Shown: positions 33,531 to 45,200 of the stretch, piece by piece
How the letters are laid out: each line of letters starts with the position of its first letter
Numbering within the stretch: position 1 is the first letter of the stretch
Assembly: GCA_024196135.1 (NCBI GenBank)
Contig: JAMQCK010000085.1
Span: forward strand, 1-64,000
Reading direction: 5' to 3'
From: Pleurotus ostreatus/Saccharomyces cerevisiae fusant
Taxonomy: Eukaryota > Opisthokonta
DNA length: 64,000 nucleotides
The notes under the pieces: generated by a model
Seen by the model: only the letters and a program-made list of their open reading frames with translations
Told to the model about the DNA's origin: nothing
The model's database searches: none
Translations under genes and position numbers: made by a program

Positions 33531-34680
33531 ATGCCCAAAGTCAGCTCCACCAATCTCACCCGCTCGTATAACGCGAATCCACTGCGCCCCCGTCCAGCCG
33601 TGAAGCTTGGGAAGATCGCTGCTGACCCGCCTACGATTGCGAGTGGCGCAACCAAGAAAAGCACGCGAGCCGCGCGTCCGGTACGTATGTGTCGCACTAT
33701 CTCACGGGAAATCTCTGATGGCTATGAGCAGTACGATAGACCTACGAAGGCCGAGCGTGCGGAACCCACCATCAAGCGCGAAGGCAGTGCTCGCAGCAAG
33801 ATCGAGCGCTCGCCTGCGAACGTCGCGGAGAGCTCCTCCTCGCAGCATGCCAAGGCTGGGACTGGCTCCGTACGCAACTCAGTTATTGCTTGCTACAATA
33901 TGCTTACCGTCACCGTAGCATGGCTCGACTGCGCCCCGCCCCAAAGTCATTGCCCGCAAATTCATCGGCGAGGACATTGTAATGCTGCACTGCGAGTTTC
34001 TGCACAATGCGGACCAGATCCTACTGCAATACCGAGACGGGACGCCTCTGCCGCGTCCCAACACGATGGGCTTCGAGCTCTACAACCGCCTTAGGCGGCA
34101 GCCGGTTGCGTGGAACGGATACGGGACGCCGCTTGTGTACCAGGCCCTCGTGTCGAAGCACGGCTCATACGTGCTTCGCTACAATGAGCGCGTGGTCTGG
34201 GAGTATAGCACGGACGACTGGGATGCATACTGGATGAGACAGGAGGTGCGTGTGCTCGTCCATTGACGCCTCTCGCTGTTGATCTGACTACCCAATTCCA
34301 GAAGCTCAGCAAGGTGAATGCACACGCTGATATCCCCACGTACGCCACTCACCCATCAATTTCAGAAACCATACGACTGGGACGCCTGGAACAGGGCATG
34401 GAAGTGCATAGAGCATGGCTTTCGCAACCCCATCCCGAGCGAGAAGGTCGAGGCATACGTGCACGTCGGCAGTAAGCTCACCGGCGTCGTCGAGGCTCCT
34501 GGCTCGGATGCCTTCAATTACCTGCCGAAGGACTTATTTCGGCGTTGCGATGTATGTTTTCTTCTCTTATCGCGCTCTAGACCAGTGCTCACGCGCCTCG
34601 TCCGACAGCTCGAGACGACGCATCGGTTTCTCGAATACAAGCGGCGCACGGGTAAGGTGGCATGCCTTCCGGGCCCCTAA
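33531..34680 (+). CDS. Tandem-family protein, copy 1 (unknown family)
   Basis: Six exons in phase, from MPKVSSTNLTRSYNA at 33531 to TAA at 34678-34680, about 290 residues. The first two exons encode a basic, Ser/Lys-rich, probably disordered arm. Exon 3 encodes the most conserved block: VIARKFIGEDIVMLHCEF, LLQYRDGTPLPRPN, MGFELYNRL, then VAWNGYGTPLVYQAL and YVLRYNERVVWEYSTDDW. A 12-nt micro-exon (KLSK) follows, then a block starting KPYDWDAWNRAWKCIE and ending YLPKDLFRRCD. The last exon ends in YKRRTGKV. There is no signal peptide or membrane span. The family is not known to me; the basic arm suggests a nuclear or nucleic-acid-associated protein, which is inference. Confidence 0.75.
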
Positions 34681-35108
34681 CTTGATGAAGGTGCCTTGCG
34701 AAGCATAAATGCATGTAATATATATTTGCCGTATATGTTAAGTATCATCCATATTTCTGGCACGCAGGGATTGCGGGTTAGGACAAGATTTGTGGGGCGT
34801 GATTTCCAGGTTCAGATGCGGCAGCACCTTTGCTTTGGCGTCTTATACTTAAATCAATGACCTTCGAAGAAAAGAATTGTGTCAGCCGTCTGTAGACGTC
34901 AGACTATGAGCCGACCTGAATGCGCGCTTACAGCACTGGGACGGTGCGAGGAGAGATGGGGGACGGTGTGGATGGCGGCGTTTGCCGAAGCGGGTAGCCG
35001 CGGTCCGTCCACGTGACCGCGGCGGCATCAGACCGGCAAGCCCGCGTGGATCACGACTTGAATCCGACGCTCATCATCTGCATACCCACGCCACTCACCG
35101 TTGCGAAC
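34681..35108. other. Spacer between tandem copies 1 and 2
   Basis: About 430 bases. It contains the shared upstream box of copy 2, and the 60 bases before its ATG are strongly similar to those before copy 1. Confidence 0.5.
34974..35015 (+). promoter_or_regulatory. Conserved upstream box, tandem family copy 2
   Basis: GGCGGCGTTTGCCGAAGCGG, followed by CACGTG at 35010-35015, about 135 bases before the ATG. It is the closest match to the copy 1 box. Confidence 0.55.
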
Positions 35109-36238
35109 ATGCCCAAAGTCGCCGCCTCGAAGACCGCTCGCGCACCCACTACCAAGTCGCTGCGCCCCCATTCGACCGTAAAGCTTGAGAAGACCGCTGC
35201 CGAACCGACGAGCAGGGGGACCAAGAAAAGCGCGCACGCTGCGCGTCCGGTACGTACGCGTGTAGATGTTTGTCTCGATTTGCTGACTTTTGTGAGCAGT
35301 ACGACAAACCCTCGAAGACTGGACGCGCTCAGTCCACTGCCATTCAGCGCAAGGGCTCTAGCAGCAAGGCCGAACGCTCATCCGCAAAGACCGCGGAGAG
35401 CTCCTCCTCGCAGCAGACCGGGCCAGGACACCGCTCTGTACGTACGCGTGAGAACGAAGGCTGCACCGCGCTGATCACTCCTTGCAGTACGACCCAGCGC
35501 TCATCCGCCCCAAGATCATCGCCCGCAAATTCATCGGCGACAAAATCGTGCTGCTGCACTGCGAGTGCATCCACGACGAGGACCAGATTCGCCTCCAGTA
35601 CCGAGACGGCACGCCCCTCCCCCGTCCGAATGCGATGGGCTTCGAGCTGTTCGACCGCCTCGCGCGCCAGCCGGTCGCGTGGAACGGCTACGGGACCCCT
35701 CTCGTGTACCAGGCCCTGATCTACAAGCGCGGCTCTTACGTGCTGCGGTACAATGGTCGGGAGGTTTGGGAGTACAGCACCGATGACTGGGCGGATTTCT
35801 GGAAAGAACAGGAGGTGCGTCTGCGGTTCTACGCCGGTCCTCCTGATTGGGCTGACCACACGCTCAGAAACTCAGCAAGGTAAATCCTACCGCAATGGAC
35901 GCACGCGCGACGCTTACTCACCATTTCCAGACGCCGTACGACTGGGCTGCCTGGAATCGGATATGGAAGTGCGTCGAGGACAGCAGTCTCAACCCCATCC
36001 CGTTCGAGAAGGTCGAACCTGTCGTGTATGTCGGCAGTAGCCTTATCGGCGTCGTTGAGAAACCTGGCTCAGGCGTCTTGGACCACCTCCCGCGCGACCT
36101 TTTCCCGCGGTGTGATGTGCGTGCTCTTCGCTCGCCACCGTTGTTCCTTCTTTTCTGACGCGCCACTTTGCGCAGCTCGAGACAACCTATCAATTTCAGC
36201 AATACAAGCGCCGCACCGGCAAGGTCTTTCGCTACTAG
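35109..36238 (+). CDS. Tandem-family protein, copy 2 (unknown family)
   Basis: The same six-exon plan as copy 1, with every exon in phase, starting MPKVAASKTARAPTTKSLRP and ending YKRRTGKVFRY. The central block is closely related to copy 1: IIARKFIGDKIVLLHCEC, LQYRDGTPLPRPNAMGFEL, then VAWNGYGTPLVYQALIYKRG and EVWEYSTDDW. The same 12-nt micro-exon (KLSK) is present. The following block reads TPYDWAAWNRIWKCVE and ends LPRDLFPRCD. About 285 residues. No functional motif is recognised. It is the copy most like copy 1 and was probably made by the latest duplication in the array. Confidence 0.78.
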
Positions 36239-36558
36239 GGTCCTAACGTCTGCAGCTTACCCTGTGTCGCATGTATACGAATCATCCTGTATTTCTTGGG
36301 GTCAAATTTTTGTCTTTCTCGTCTTAAACATGTTATGACTGTTGGTGAGCGTGATGTGGTACGTGAATGTCACGGATAAGGGGAGGCAACCACGTCGTCG
36401 ACCAGGCAGCTACATTCAACCTGAAAGATAATCGTGGTGCGTGGGATACCATATACCTAGCAGGTCTCGTTGACGCGTGATGCTGCACCGCAGGACGTCC
36501 CCGAATGACCTTCCGTCTGCGGCAGTCAACAGCCCAGTATGCCCACCGCGTCGCAAAT
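36239..36558. other. Spacer between tandem copies 2 and 3
   Basis: 320 bases. The conserved box of the other copies was not found in recognisable form, which fits decay of copy 3. Confidence 0.4.
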
Positions 36559-37140
36559 ATGCCCCAAACTACCAGAATCAGATCGAGGCTCACGTCAGAC
36601 GCCGACCAAGGAGTCTTTCGCGCCATTGACAGGCGCGTGAGTCCTCGCGCAAAGGCCAGCAGCGCGGCGACGAGCGCTCCCTCGAAGACACAGGCCCGAT
36701 CGTCGAAGCCCGTACGTGAATAAGCCATCAACCTTACAAATACTGACTACACTGGCTCAGTACGACAAAACTGACAAAGCCAAGCCTACCAAATGCACCC
36801 CGAATGGCGAGGGCAGATCTCGCGCCAAAGCCAATACCAGCTCCTCAACAGCTAACTCGAAGCGGTCCTCCTCCGCACCAACCTCATGATCAATGGCAAC
36901 CCTGTCGAGGCCGAAGTCAACGTACTCGTCCGCGCCGGACCCAACATTATCGGCGCAGAGCCGCTCCCTAACGGCCCGGACCGCTGCGCTTACCTTCCGA
37001 AGCATCTACTTCCGCGGTGCGATGTACGTGCTTGCCTCTTACCGTCTTAAACGCTTCTGACCACTTACTCCCAAAGGCTTGAATCAACGCACCAACTCAG
37101 AAAATACAAGCGCCGTACTGGCCAGGTTTATGGCGCTTAA
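36559..37140 (+). pseudogene. Tandem-family copy 3, internally deleted
   Basis: A start (MPQTTRIRSRLTSDADQG), the first intron at the conserved place and a YDKTDKAKPTK exon show it belongs to the family. The frame then stops (SSSAPTS) at 36886-36888. The whole central block (RKFIGE to DDW) and the micro-exon are missing. Family sequence resumes in another frame near 36890-37024 (EAEVNVLVRAGPNIIG, YLPKHLLPRCD), and a last exon encodes RKYKRRTGQVYGA. The acceptor of that exon has one extra base compared with the other copies. Deletion plus frame changes point to a dead copy, although a shortened protein using a new splice pattern cannot be excluded. Confidence 0.65.
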
Positions 37141-37858
37141 ACATCTTGAAGGTGCTGCGTCGCATGTACTTATAGCTCCCGTGGCCCCGATCGTGAAGTG
37201 TCTGCTCCATCGATTTGGCGAGCTTTGCATATTGCGCTCCTTGTAACTAAAATTCTTCTAATGGTAGTCCTGAGTAAGTATATTGCTCCCCGCTTTCCCG
37301 TTCGTTTCCCGCTTTCGGCGCTCCAAGGGACAGTGCTCACGTATCATGGCTCTCTGAACAGTGCAGTGAAAAGCACCGCACCATTTGGGTGTTTTATTGG
37401 CATGTATTGTCGCTCCGGACGTGGGCGCAGGCGCGTGAGCTTACTGCGCTATATATATCCGGGCGGGAGAACAACAGCGGCGATCCTGAATAACTCCACG
37501 AAGGCATTTGCGACCTCGTTCTTCCAGGGTACATCGTGCGTACGAGCCGCGAGAGTGAGAGGGACTGGCGACGCCAGTGATTGTACTGCGCCTATGTATA
37601 CTGAAGGATAGTTCGAAGTATGATCCATGTTAGTCAACCTGACTTCGGAGACAATGTGTTATGCGCCTATTCCGCATATACTTGCTGCGATTTATGTGAT
37701 ATAAGCTGGGCCCCGTTCAGTCCGCCAGCCAGGGTGCGGCGTTTGCCGACACGCGCCGGACCGATCGGCCACGCGGTTGGCGGCGGCATCACGACCGAAA
37801 CCGCATGCATCATCACTTGAACCCAACCTTCATCATCCGTCCGAGAACGCCACTCATC
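37141..37858. other. Spacer between tandem copies 3 and 4
   Basis: About 720 bases. A 137-codon frame at 37198-37611 has no splice or domain support. The right end carries the diverged upstream box of copy 4. Confidence 0.4.
37734..37751 (+). promoter_or_regulatory. Conserved upstream box, tandem family copy 4 (diverged)
   Basis: GTGCGGCGTTTGCCGACA lies 125 bases before the ATG, the same spacing as in copies 1 and 2. The CACGTG element is degraded to CACGCG. Confidence 0.4.
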
Positions 37859-38963
37859 ATGCCCAAAGCAACCGCCTCCAAGCCAACGCGCGCCAGTGCT
37901 ACTGCGAAGGCAGAACCAACTCGTCCTGCTATAACGCGTGAAAGCTCTCGCGTGAAGACAACTAGGGAATCCACAGCGAAAATGTCTACGCGAGATGCGC
38001 GCCCAGTACGTCCATTTGCGAAGAGACATGCTCAAAGTGCTTATATTACCGGCGCAGTACGATAGACCGCTCAAGACGGTGAAGCGCGAGGGTTCGCGGC
38101 CCAAAGCCAGTAGCTCTTCTACGAAAATCGCCGAGGATTCCTACAAGAAACCCGTACCAGCCGCACGCGCCGTACGTCTCCTCATCATCGTAGTGCCGCC
38201 TGCGGATTGACTCTATCTGCAGTCAGCGAAGCCTCCTAGGGTCATTTCGCGCACGTTCATCGGCGAGAACATCGTATTGCTGCACCGCGAGTGCAATTAC
38301 AACTCGGAGACCATATATCTACAATACCGCGACGGCACCCCGCTCCCCCGCCCCAATGTCGTCGGCTTCGAGCTCATTGACCGCCTGATACGCGCCCCCG
38401 TGGGCTGGACTGGGTTTGGCACGCCTTACTTATACCAGGCGTCCATCATGAAACGAGGCTCGTACGCGCTGAAGTACAAGGGCCGCGAAGTCTGGTCGTA
38501 CGGTCAGGACGACTTGGCCGAGATGGAAAAGGAATACGAGGTCAGACCTCTCAGCGTTCGCGCATGCAGACTCGATGCTGACTAGTTAATAGGAAACCAA
38601 AGAGGTGAATTGTTGCCGAGCCTGCCGTACCGTGCATGATCCTGACGTCGTCAAGACACCCGAAGATCTCGAAAGATGGGACAGGTTCATGGCATTCTAT
38701 ACCGAGAAGGTGAAGACTATTCGAGTGGTGCAAGAGGACCGTGTCCTAGCTCAATTTGGCAACGACGTGATCGCGTACGACGATCCCGACGAGGACTTCT
38801 ATCCCGAGGAGTTCTTTGTTCGAATGGATGTGAGTCTCCTCTTGCTAATATGCTTTCCTTTCTGAAGATTGGTTAGTCGGAGTTGACGCACGAGTGGAGA
38901 GAGTATAAGAAGCGTACGGGCAAAGCTATGCAGTACGGTCCCATGCCGGTTGTGAGAACGTGA
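37859..38963 (+). CDS. Tandem-family protein, copy 4 (diverged)
   Basis: The six-exon plan is kept, from MPKATASKPTRASATAKAE to VVRT and a TGA at 38961-38963. The central block is recognisable (VISRTFIGENIVLLHREC, LQYRDGTPLPRPNVVGFEL, FGTPYLYQASIMKRGSYAL), but EVWSYGQDDL replaces EVWEYSTDDW. A 12-nt micro-exon is again present (ETKE). The block after it is the most changed (TPEDLERWDRFMAFYTEK), yet the aromatic spacing is similar. It ends in EYKKRTGKAMQYGP. About 290 residues, all exons in phase. This is the oldest or fastest-changing intact member. Confidence 0.75.
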
Positions 38964-39061
38964 TATTCACCTGTGTACCTCAATTTCTATCTCGACTCAG
39001 CTTGGTGGACCATGTTTACATTCTATCTCTGTTTGCTGTGTAATGCAGATTCCTAAAACTA

Positions 39062-40067
39062 CTACGCCTCTCCATTTGGGTCGAAGTCGACATCAATGAA
39101 CGCCTCATCGTATATGAGGGGCCTAAGAGCATCATATTGCTCTTTTTTAGCGCGCGAACGACGACGCTTGCCCTTCGCGCGGTCCATACCGGGGTCCCCT
39201 AACCGGTCAGCCACCCACGGGCGATAGTATGTCGGGTTATTATAGTCGACCTCTGCGTGCTAAGGATGGGCTGCTATCAGAACGATTATGTAGTCGTAGG
39301 TCGCCAGAGCACTCACCTCGATGTAGCACGAACGCGGGTGTGCGATGACGCCCCAGTTCTGTACATCTGCGGCGCTGAGGAGATGCGGCTCGGGATTGAA
39401 CAGAGGGCGGGCATACACGCTCGGATTCTCTCCTTCGGGAATGATGAGGGGCACAGGAGCGTCGCCTACGTAGTTGGCCGGGGAAGGGGAGACCAAGGTA
39501 CGCAGCGCTGTACTGTAATTGTGCATCATCGCGGACCAGACCTGTGCTATTTCAGGAGGCTGCATGTCATGATCAGATATGAACGCGAGCGAGAAATTCG
39601 CGACGCACATCGCCTCGCATCCCGAAGCCAGTGTTGTCGATGGTCTTGCCAAAAACCCAAAGGGTCTCGTTCGTCTCTACAAAGCGCAAGCAGTGGCGAC
39701 TACCGGGGCTGATGTAGAAAAAGTGGAAGACGTGGGGACCCGGGCTAGCAGAATAGGATACCGGATAAATGAAACGGCCCGAAGGACGCGACTCGACGCA
39801 GAAATTCTGGACGTCCTCTTTGCGCAAGGGATAGCCAGCGTCGTCCGCGAGATACATGAGCCTCTCAGGCAAGCCGATGTCGACACTGATGGCTCGCACA
39901 CCGTTCATGATCTCTCGGTGCTCGATGACGGTCGTCTCCTTCAAGTGACTGATCAGAGATCGCCATTGCCACATGGAGCATCCACATACCGTGAACGCAG
40001 TTTCAAAGGGCCAAATCGCACCCACAGACGCAATATCAGAGAAGGGCAGCTGGTCTGGATCGGTCAT
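39062..40067 (-). CDS. Unknown protein with basic nuclear-localisation-like C-terminus
   Basis: Three exons on the minus strand: about 40067-39615, 39563-39315 and 39253-39062. It starts at MTDPDQLPFSDIASVG; a second in-frame ATG lies 12 bases upstream. Introns have GTGCGT and GTGAGT donors and keep phase 0. The product is about 297 residues and has no signal peptide. It carries CSMWQWRSLISHLKETTV, RFIYPVSYSASPGPHVFHF, PEIAQVWSAMMHNYSTALR and a C-terminal basic cluster (RAKGKRRRSRAKK) that looks like a nuclear localisation signal, then an acidic tail. A TATATATA stretch at about 40120-40128 lies some 55 bases upstream of the start. I do not recognise the family, and it is not a member of the adjacent tandem family. 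Confidence 0.6.
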
Positions 40068-40493
40068 GATGCAAGTCAAGAGCGAGAGAGGAGATGCGTG
40101 GCAGATTATCGCTGCGCAAGTATATATACGCAGTCATTGTTCGCTTTGATGGTCACAACTCCGTCACAGGTGTTGGTACGATCGCAAAGAATGGGCTAAT
40201 GGGGTAATCCAAGCTGCGTGTATTATCGGGCTCTGCCTCAGCCGAGATAGCCGCAGCACCGTCGACTCATTGTTCTTGTAATATCGAGGGTGGCGGTACA
40301 CATCCATTGTAGGTCTCGGAAACTGCGGAGTTCTCGAAGGACACTGTGTTCGTTGCATTGTGACTCCTTCGCTTGGATCCAAGGCTTCTGAAATGATGAT
40401 CGAATTCGATCAGCCCCTGGCCATAAAACGCCCGAATATATAAGCGCGCACACCTCTGTCATCGATATCAACTCTGCTCACAGCCGCCACCTC
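40068..40493. other. Divergent intergenic region
   Basis: About 430 bases with a TATA-like element for each flanking gene (about 40120-40128 on the minus strand, about 40435-40443 on the plus strand). Confidence 0.4.
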
Positions 40494-40979
40494 ATGCAGC
40501 GAGGAACTGGACAACGCTATCCACCCCGCACGCTCATGCATGCCTCGGGCAGCATGTCTTTCCTGGGTCGCCGACCATACAGAAGATGTGTCTTCTTCGT
40601 TGGGATTATGGCCATCCCCCTCTTCCCTCAATTTCACCTATGCACCGCGCAGTTCGTATCCGACCAACAGGGGCGCGTCCTTGTGCGCTTTCACTCCAAC
40701 TACATCATAATCCGGAATGGCGTTGTGCGGACGGCGTTCAATGTCAACGTTCCGCTTGCCGTTCCGCCTCCTCAGAATGCTTTTCGCATCGAGTCACAGA
40801 ACGCTGCAGGCATGTGGACTCCTGCGGCCTTCAACGTCAACCTTCGGGCCTACATCATGCTTTGGGGGTCGGACTTTCGAATCATCATAGGGCAGCGCCT
40901 CTGGGAGCTTTGGCGGCCACAGCTTCAGATGTCTCGCCAGGCCTTCGGCCCCGGTAATCACAACGAGCCTTACCCTTGA
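40494..40979 (+). CDS. Small unknown protein
   Basis: An uninterrupted 161-codon frame. The true start may be the ATG at 40554 (MSFLGRRPYRRCVFF), because a hydrophobic segment right after it (FFVGIMAIPLFPQF) could be a signal anchor. The rest is polar and aromatic with two similar phrases, VVRTAFNVNVPLAV and TPAAFNVNLRAYIM, suggesting a short internal repeat. A TATATAAG element about 55 bases upstream supports transcription. No family is recognised and the absence of introns means there is little independent support. Confidence 0.4.
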   Translation: MQRGTGQRYPPRTLMHASGSMSFLGRRPYRRCVFFVGIMAIPLFPQFHLCTAQFVSDQQGRVLVRFHSNYIIIRNGVVRTAFNVNVPLAVPPPQNAFRIESQNAAGMWTPAAFNVNLRAYIMLWGSDFRIIIGQRLWELWRPQLQMSRQAFGPGNHNEPYP

Positions 40980-42225
40980 CGGAAACTGCACACAGTACGT
41001 TGGGAGTTTGTCTCATGCTTTGATATTGTCAGCTGACTTTGATCAGGCATAGCAACTTACGAACGGTGTTCCGCAAACCTGGACGGAATCGTGTCTACAT
41101 GCCTTGATAGCATGCCTCTGTAGTGCGGCTTCGTTACCTTTATCGTAGAACAGTGTTTTTCAAGCTCTATAAAAATGACTGTGGCAAGGAAGGCGACGTC
41201 CGTGACTGTTCTCCCAGAATAGAAGTTCAACCATTGAATCTTCGGCACCGACTATTGATTGCCGCCCTCGTGGCTGTCCGGGGCACGTGCAGCGGAGCTT
41301 GCTCTCGACATCCATTGTTCTTGCATTGTTCTCTACTATTAGCCGAGATGTCTTCACGCCCAAGTCGCCGAAATGATACGAAATTCATCCGATGGGCGCC
41401 TCTTCGGAAGCGCGCACGACAAAGGAGCGCTATGTCCGTGTCAATCCGCGTCATATATAGTGGTAGCGAGCCAGGGTAACTTGGTGTTTGCCTGCCTTAC
41501 GTGGATACAGGCGACTTGCTCATGGTATGAAGGTGCGCTTTCGGCCCTGTTGCCGTCTCGAGCGTCATCTCGGCAAGGAGCTTGCTGGACAAACACGGAG
41601 GCCACGGAATGCTTTGGCGGCTGCGTTCGGGGATAGATCCTATCGCGCTGATGTTGGTTTGTCCTGTGCCTACGCTACATATCATAGAACCTCTTGAAGG
41701 TGCATCGAACGAGAGTTTTCCCACCTTGCAACCCCTCGTCATCCAGGTACAGCTCCCTTGTCTGCCACGAACAACCGGACATGCAGACTCGGGAAGGCTA
41801 AAGCTGCTCGTGTGGCCGCGGACGACTTGCCCTCCTTCGATCGACAGATGCTGCGCTCCGGCGGCAACGTTCTCGTCGGTATGTGCCCTAGATTTGACTT
41901 GCCCTGCTGATCAACCTCAGAGGCCGCTTCGCCGTACGTGCCGTGCCACTGACGTGTAAATGTTCATGTAGTTTGTCTGTCGCGATACCTTAGTTCTTAC
42001 ATTGCTATTTCTCAAGTCAACTCTATCCAACGAATTCCTTTCCTCCGAAGACCCCGCTCATCGCTGGCGCCGCACTGGCAGTCCTGAGGTGGCATGTTGA
42101 AGTTGAAGTTCGACTTTTGAGGCGCCGGCCCGATCCTCCGTCGGCGCCGATCGATAGCCTCGGACCCCGCGGCACCTGCTTTTTTCCTCCATCCCCGCAG
42201 GCTGCATCCCCCTCATCACTTCATC
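40980..42225. other. Intergenic, no gene seen
   Basis: About 1.2 kb upstream of UTP14. Open frames of about 120 codons at 41123 and 41582 lack features. Confidence 0.4.
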
Positions 42226-45200
42226 ATGGCTCGTAGCGCGCACCGCTTCAACAAGCCGAAGTCCTCGCGATCTGCGGTACCGCAGAAGCAGGCCAACAAA
42301 AATGCAAACGCTGTCGGCTACGCCAAGCGCCAGGCCCTCCGTTCGAAGCGCAAGTCTCGCGACGACGACGTATACGAATATGCCCCGGAGAAGAAGGGGG
42401 AACGCCGCGCAAAGATTAAGATGGACTTTGACCCTGAGGAAATTATGGACGTGGGAGGTGCGGAGGAGAGGGAGGAGCTGCGCGCGCGTCTGATCGGGGA
42501 GAACTCTGATGAGGAGGGCGGTGTGGACAGCGAGGACGACGAGGAGATTGAGAGTGACGACGCGTTCGACGAGGACGACGATGACCGGTTCGCGGGCTTC
42601 TTCACGAGGAAGACGAAGAAGGTGCGTGGTATGCATGGTGTATGCCGAGCGTTGAGGCTAATGCATCCCTTAGGCAAAGAAACCGGGGAAGCAAGTCGAG
42701 GTCGATCTGAATGAAGACTCTGACGGAGGGGAGGGATCAAAGCTTGAGGGAAACAACGATAGCGAAGAAGAGGGCGAGGAAGAGGAGGGAGACCCCGATG
42801 AGTTTTACGACATGCTCGACGTCCTGGACGGTGTCGCGAAGATCGAGTCCGGGAGCGACGACGAAGACGAGACGCCCGCTCAGGACGATGCCCTCATGAA
42901 GTCGGCTCCACCCCAGTCCGCCTTCGAGAGCGAGGACGATCAGGAGGAAGACGAGGACGACGGAAAGTCTGGCGCTGACGAGGATGAAGAATCCGTCGAT
43001 GACTTCGCCCCCTCTGACATGGACGAGGACGCCCCCGAGGGCATGGAAGACCTCGCGAACTTCGTCTCTACCCTCGATACCTCATCCGGCACCAAGCGCA
43101 AGCCCGACGCCAACGATGATTCCGCCCTCCCCACCCGCCCCGCCAAGCGGCGCGTCCTGCCCGAGCAGACCGAGGCAGGTCCTGAGAATGAGTTCCGCGC
43201 TGCTACTACAGGTGCGCTCACTCGTATGCATTATGTATGCGGCTAGCTGACGGCGCATATAGGCAGCAAAATTGGCCTCGATGATCTCCTTGCCCCACTC
43301 GCATCTGAGTCCACCTCAACCCTCCAATCTCTCAAGCAAGCTGCGAAGGCGCTGCGCCCCTCAGTCTCATCATCGAAGCGTAAAGCGCAGACACTCTCCG
43401 CACCCCTCGCCCAGCGAGCACAAGAACGTCTTGACCGCGAGGCCGCCTATGAGCAGACGAAGGAGGAAGTGGACAAATGGACGGACACCATGAAGCGGAT
43501 ACGGCAGGTGCGTGCTGCTACTCATTGTACGGTGTCCGCATGCTGACTATATGCGCTTCGTAGGCGGACCACCTCAGCTTCCCATTGCAGCGACCCACGC
43601 GAGATGGAGAGAGTAGCTTGGTAGCCAAATTCAAGGTGAGTTCTGCGCTGGTCCATACCCGCATACATACTGACTTCACGTTCAGCCTACAACTGCACTA
43701 GAAACATCTGTCGATCGCCTACTCAAGACTGCTGCCCTGCGCGAGTCCGACCTCGAGCGGACGGAAGACGCGATGCTCGAGGGCCAGTCCGAGCTGACCC
43801 TCGAAGAGGTCGCCGAACGCCGTGCGGAACTCCGCAAGATGCGTGAGCTCATGACTCGTGCCGAGCTCAAAGCCCGCCGCGCGAACAAGATCAAGAGCAA
43901 GGCCTACCGCAAGCTCCAGCGGCGCGCTAAGGACAAGCTTGCCGCCGCGGACTCGGATGCCGAGATGGACGAGGAGGACCCCGAGGGGCAGGCACGTCGC
44001 GACCTCGAGCGTGCCCGCGAACGCGCGACGCTGCGCCACAAGCACACGGGCAAGTGGGCACGGGCGCAGAAGGGCAAGCACGATGACAACTCGCGTGTGG
44101 CGATGGAGGAGATGCTGGATCGTGGCGAGCGGTTGAGGCGGCGGATCGAGGGGAAGGACTCGGATGACGATGAGTCCAACTCTGACGAGGACGAGGACGG
44201 GGAGGGGGGCGAGGTGGACCCCGAAGCTATCAAGCGCCACGCGTTCGACGAGCTCGCAGGACTCGACGCGAAGGGGAAGGAAGCGGAGGAGGGACAGAGC
44301 AAGGGCGCACGCGCGGTCTTTGAGATGAAGTTTATGAAGGAGGCGATGGCACGGAAGGATGCGGAGGCGGCGCGCGTCGTAGACGACTACGTGCGCGAGC
44401 TCGGCGGCGCGGCCAGCGGTAGCGAAGACGGAGAACAGGGTGACGCCGGTCAGGACGACGCCAGCGGTGTCGTTTCCCTTCGGCAAGGTGGTCGCTTGAC
44501 CTTCCGCCCGGGTGTCGCTGCATCCGACGCATCTAGCGTCACTCTGAAGTCGACCGACTTTGTCTCACCCGTTGAGGAGGGTCCTTCTCGGTTCAGCGCG
44601 GACGTTACAGACGAAAATCCCTGGCTCGCTCCGCGCGAGACGGCAGCGAAGGCGGCGCGCAAGAAGAACGAGGTGGTGGTGAGCAAGGACAGCAAAGCGC
44701 TGGACAAGTCGCGTGCGAAGATGGAGAAGCGGGCGAAGAAGCGTCAGGCGGAGAAGGAGAAGGCAGCGGACGAGGCGGTGGTGGAGATTGATGTGACGAA
44801 GGTGCTGACGAGGTCGACGGAGGGGAAGGAGAAGAAGGGGAAGAAGGGCGAGAAGGAGGGTTTCAAGGAGGAGGCAACTGCACCTGCAGCGACCAGCGCG
44901 TTTGACTCCGAGGACGACTCCGAGGACGAGGTTGAGCTGCAGGAGCAGGCGCTGCTCAAGAAGGGCAAGAAGAACAAGGCTCCGACTGCCTTCACTCAAC
45001 GCGACCTCGTCGCGAAAGCCTTCGCCGGCGACAATGTCGTCCAGGTGAGCTCATCCTCTTCGACTAATCTCGCCCATACTCACATCTACCCCAGCAATTC
45101 GAAGAAGCCAAGCAGGCCGAGGTCAACGCCGACGCCCCTAAAGAGATCGACACCACCCTCCCCGGCTGGGGCTCCTGGGGCGGCGCCGGCCTCAAGAAGC

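Noticed and set aside
43719..44486. 255-codon minus-strand frame
   Set aside because: Antisense of the UTP14 core.
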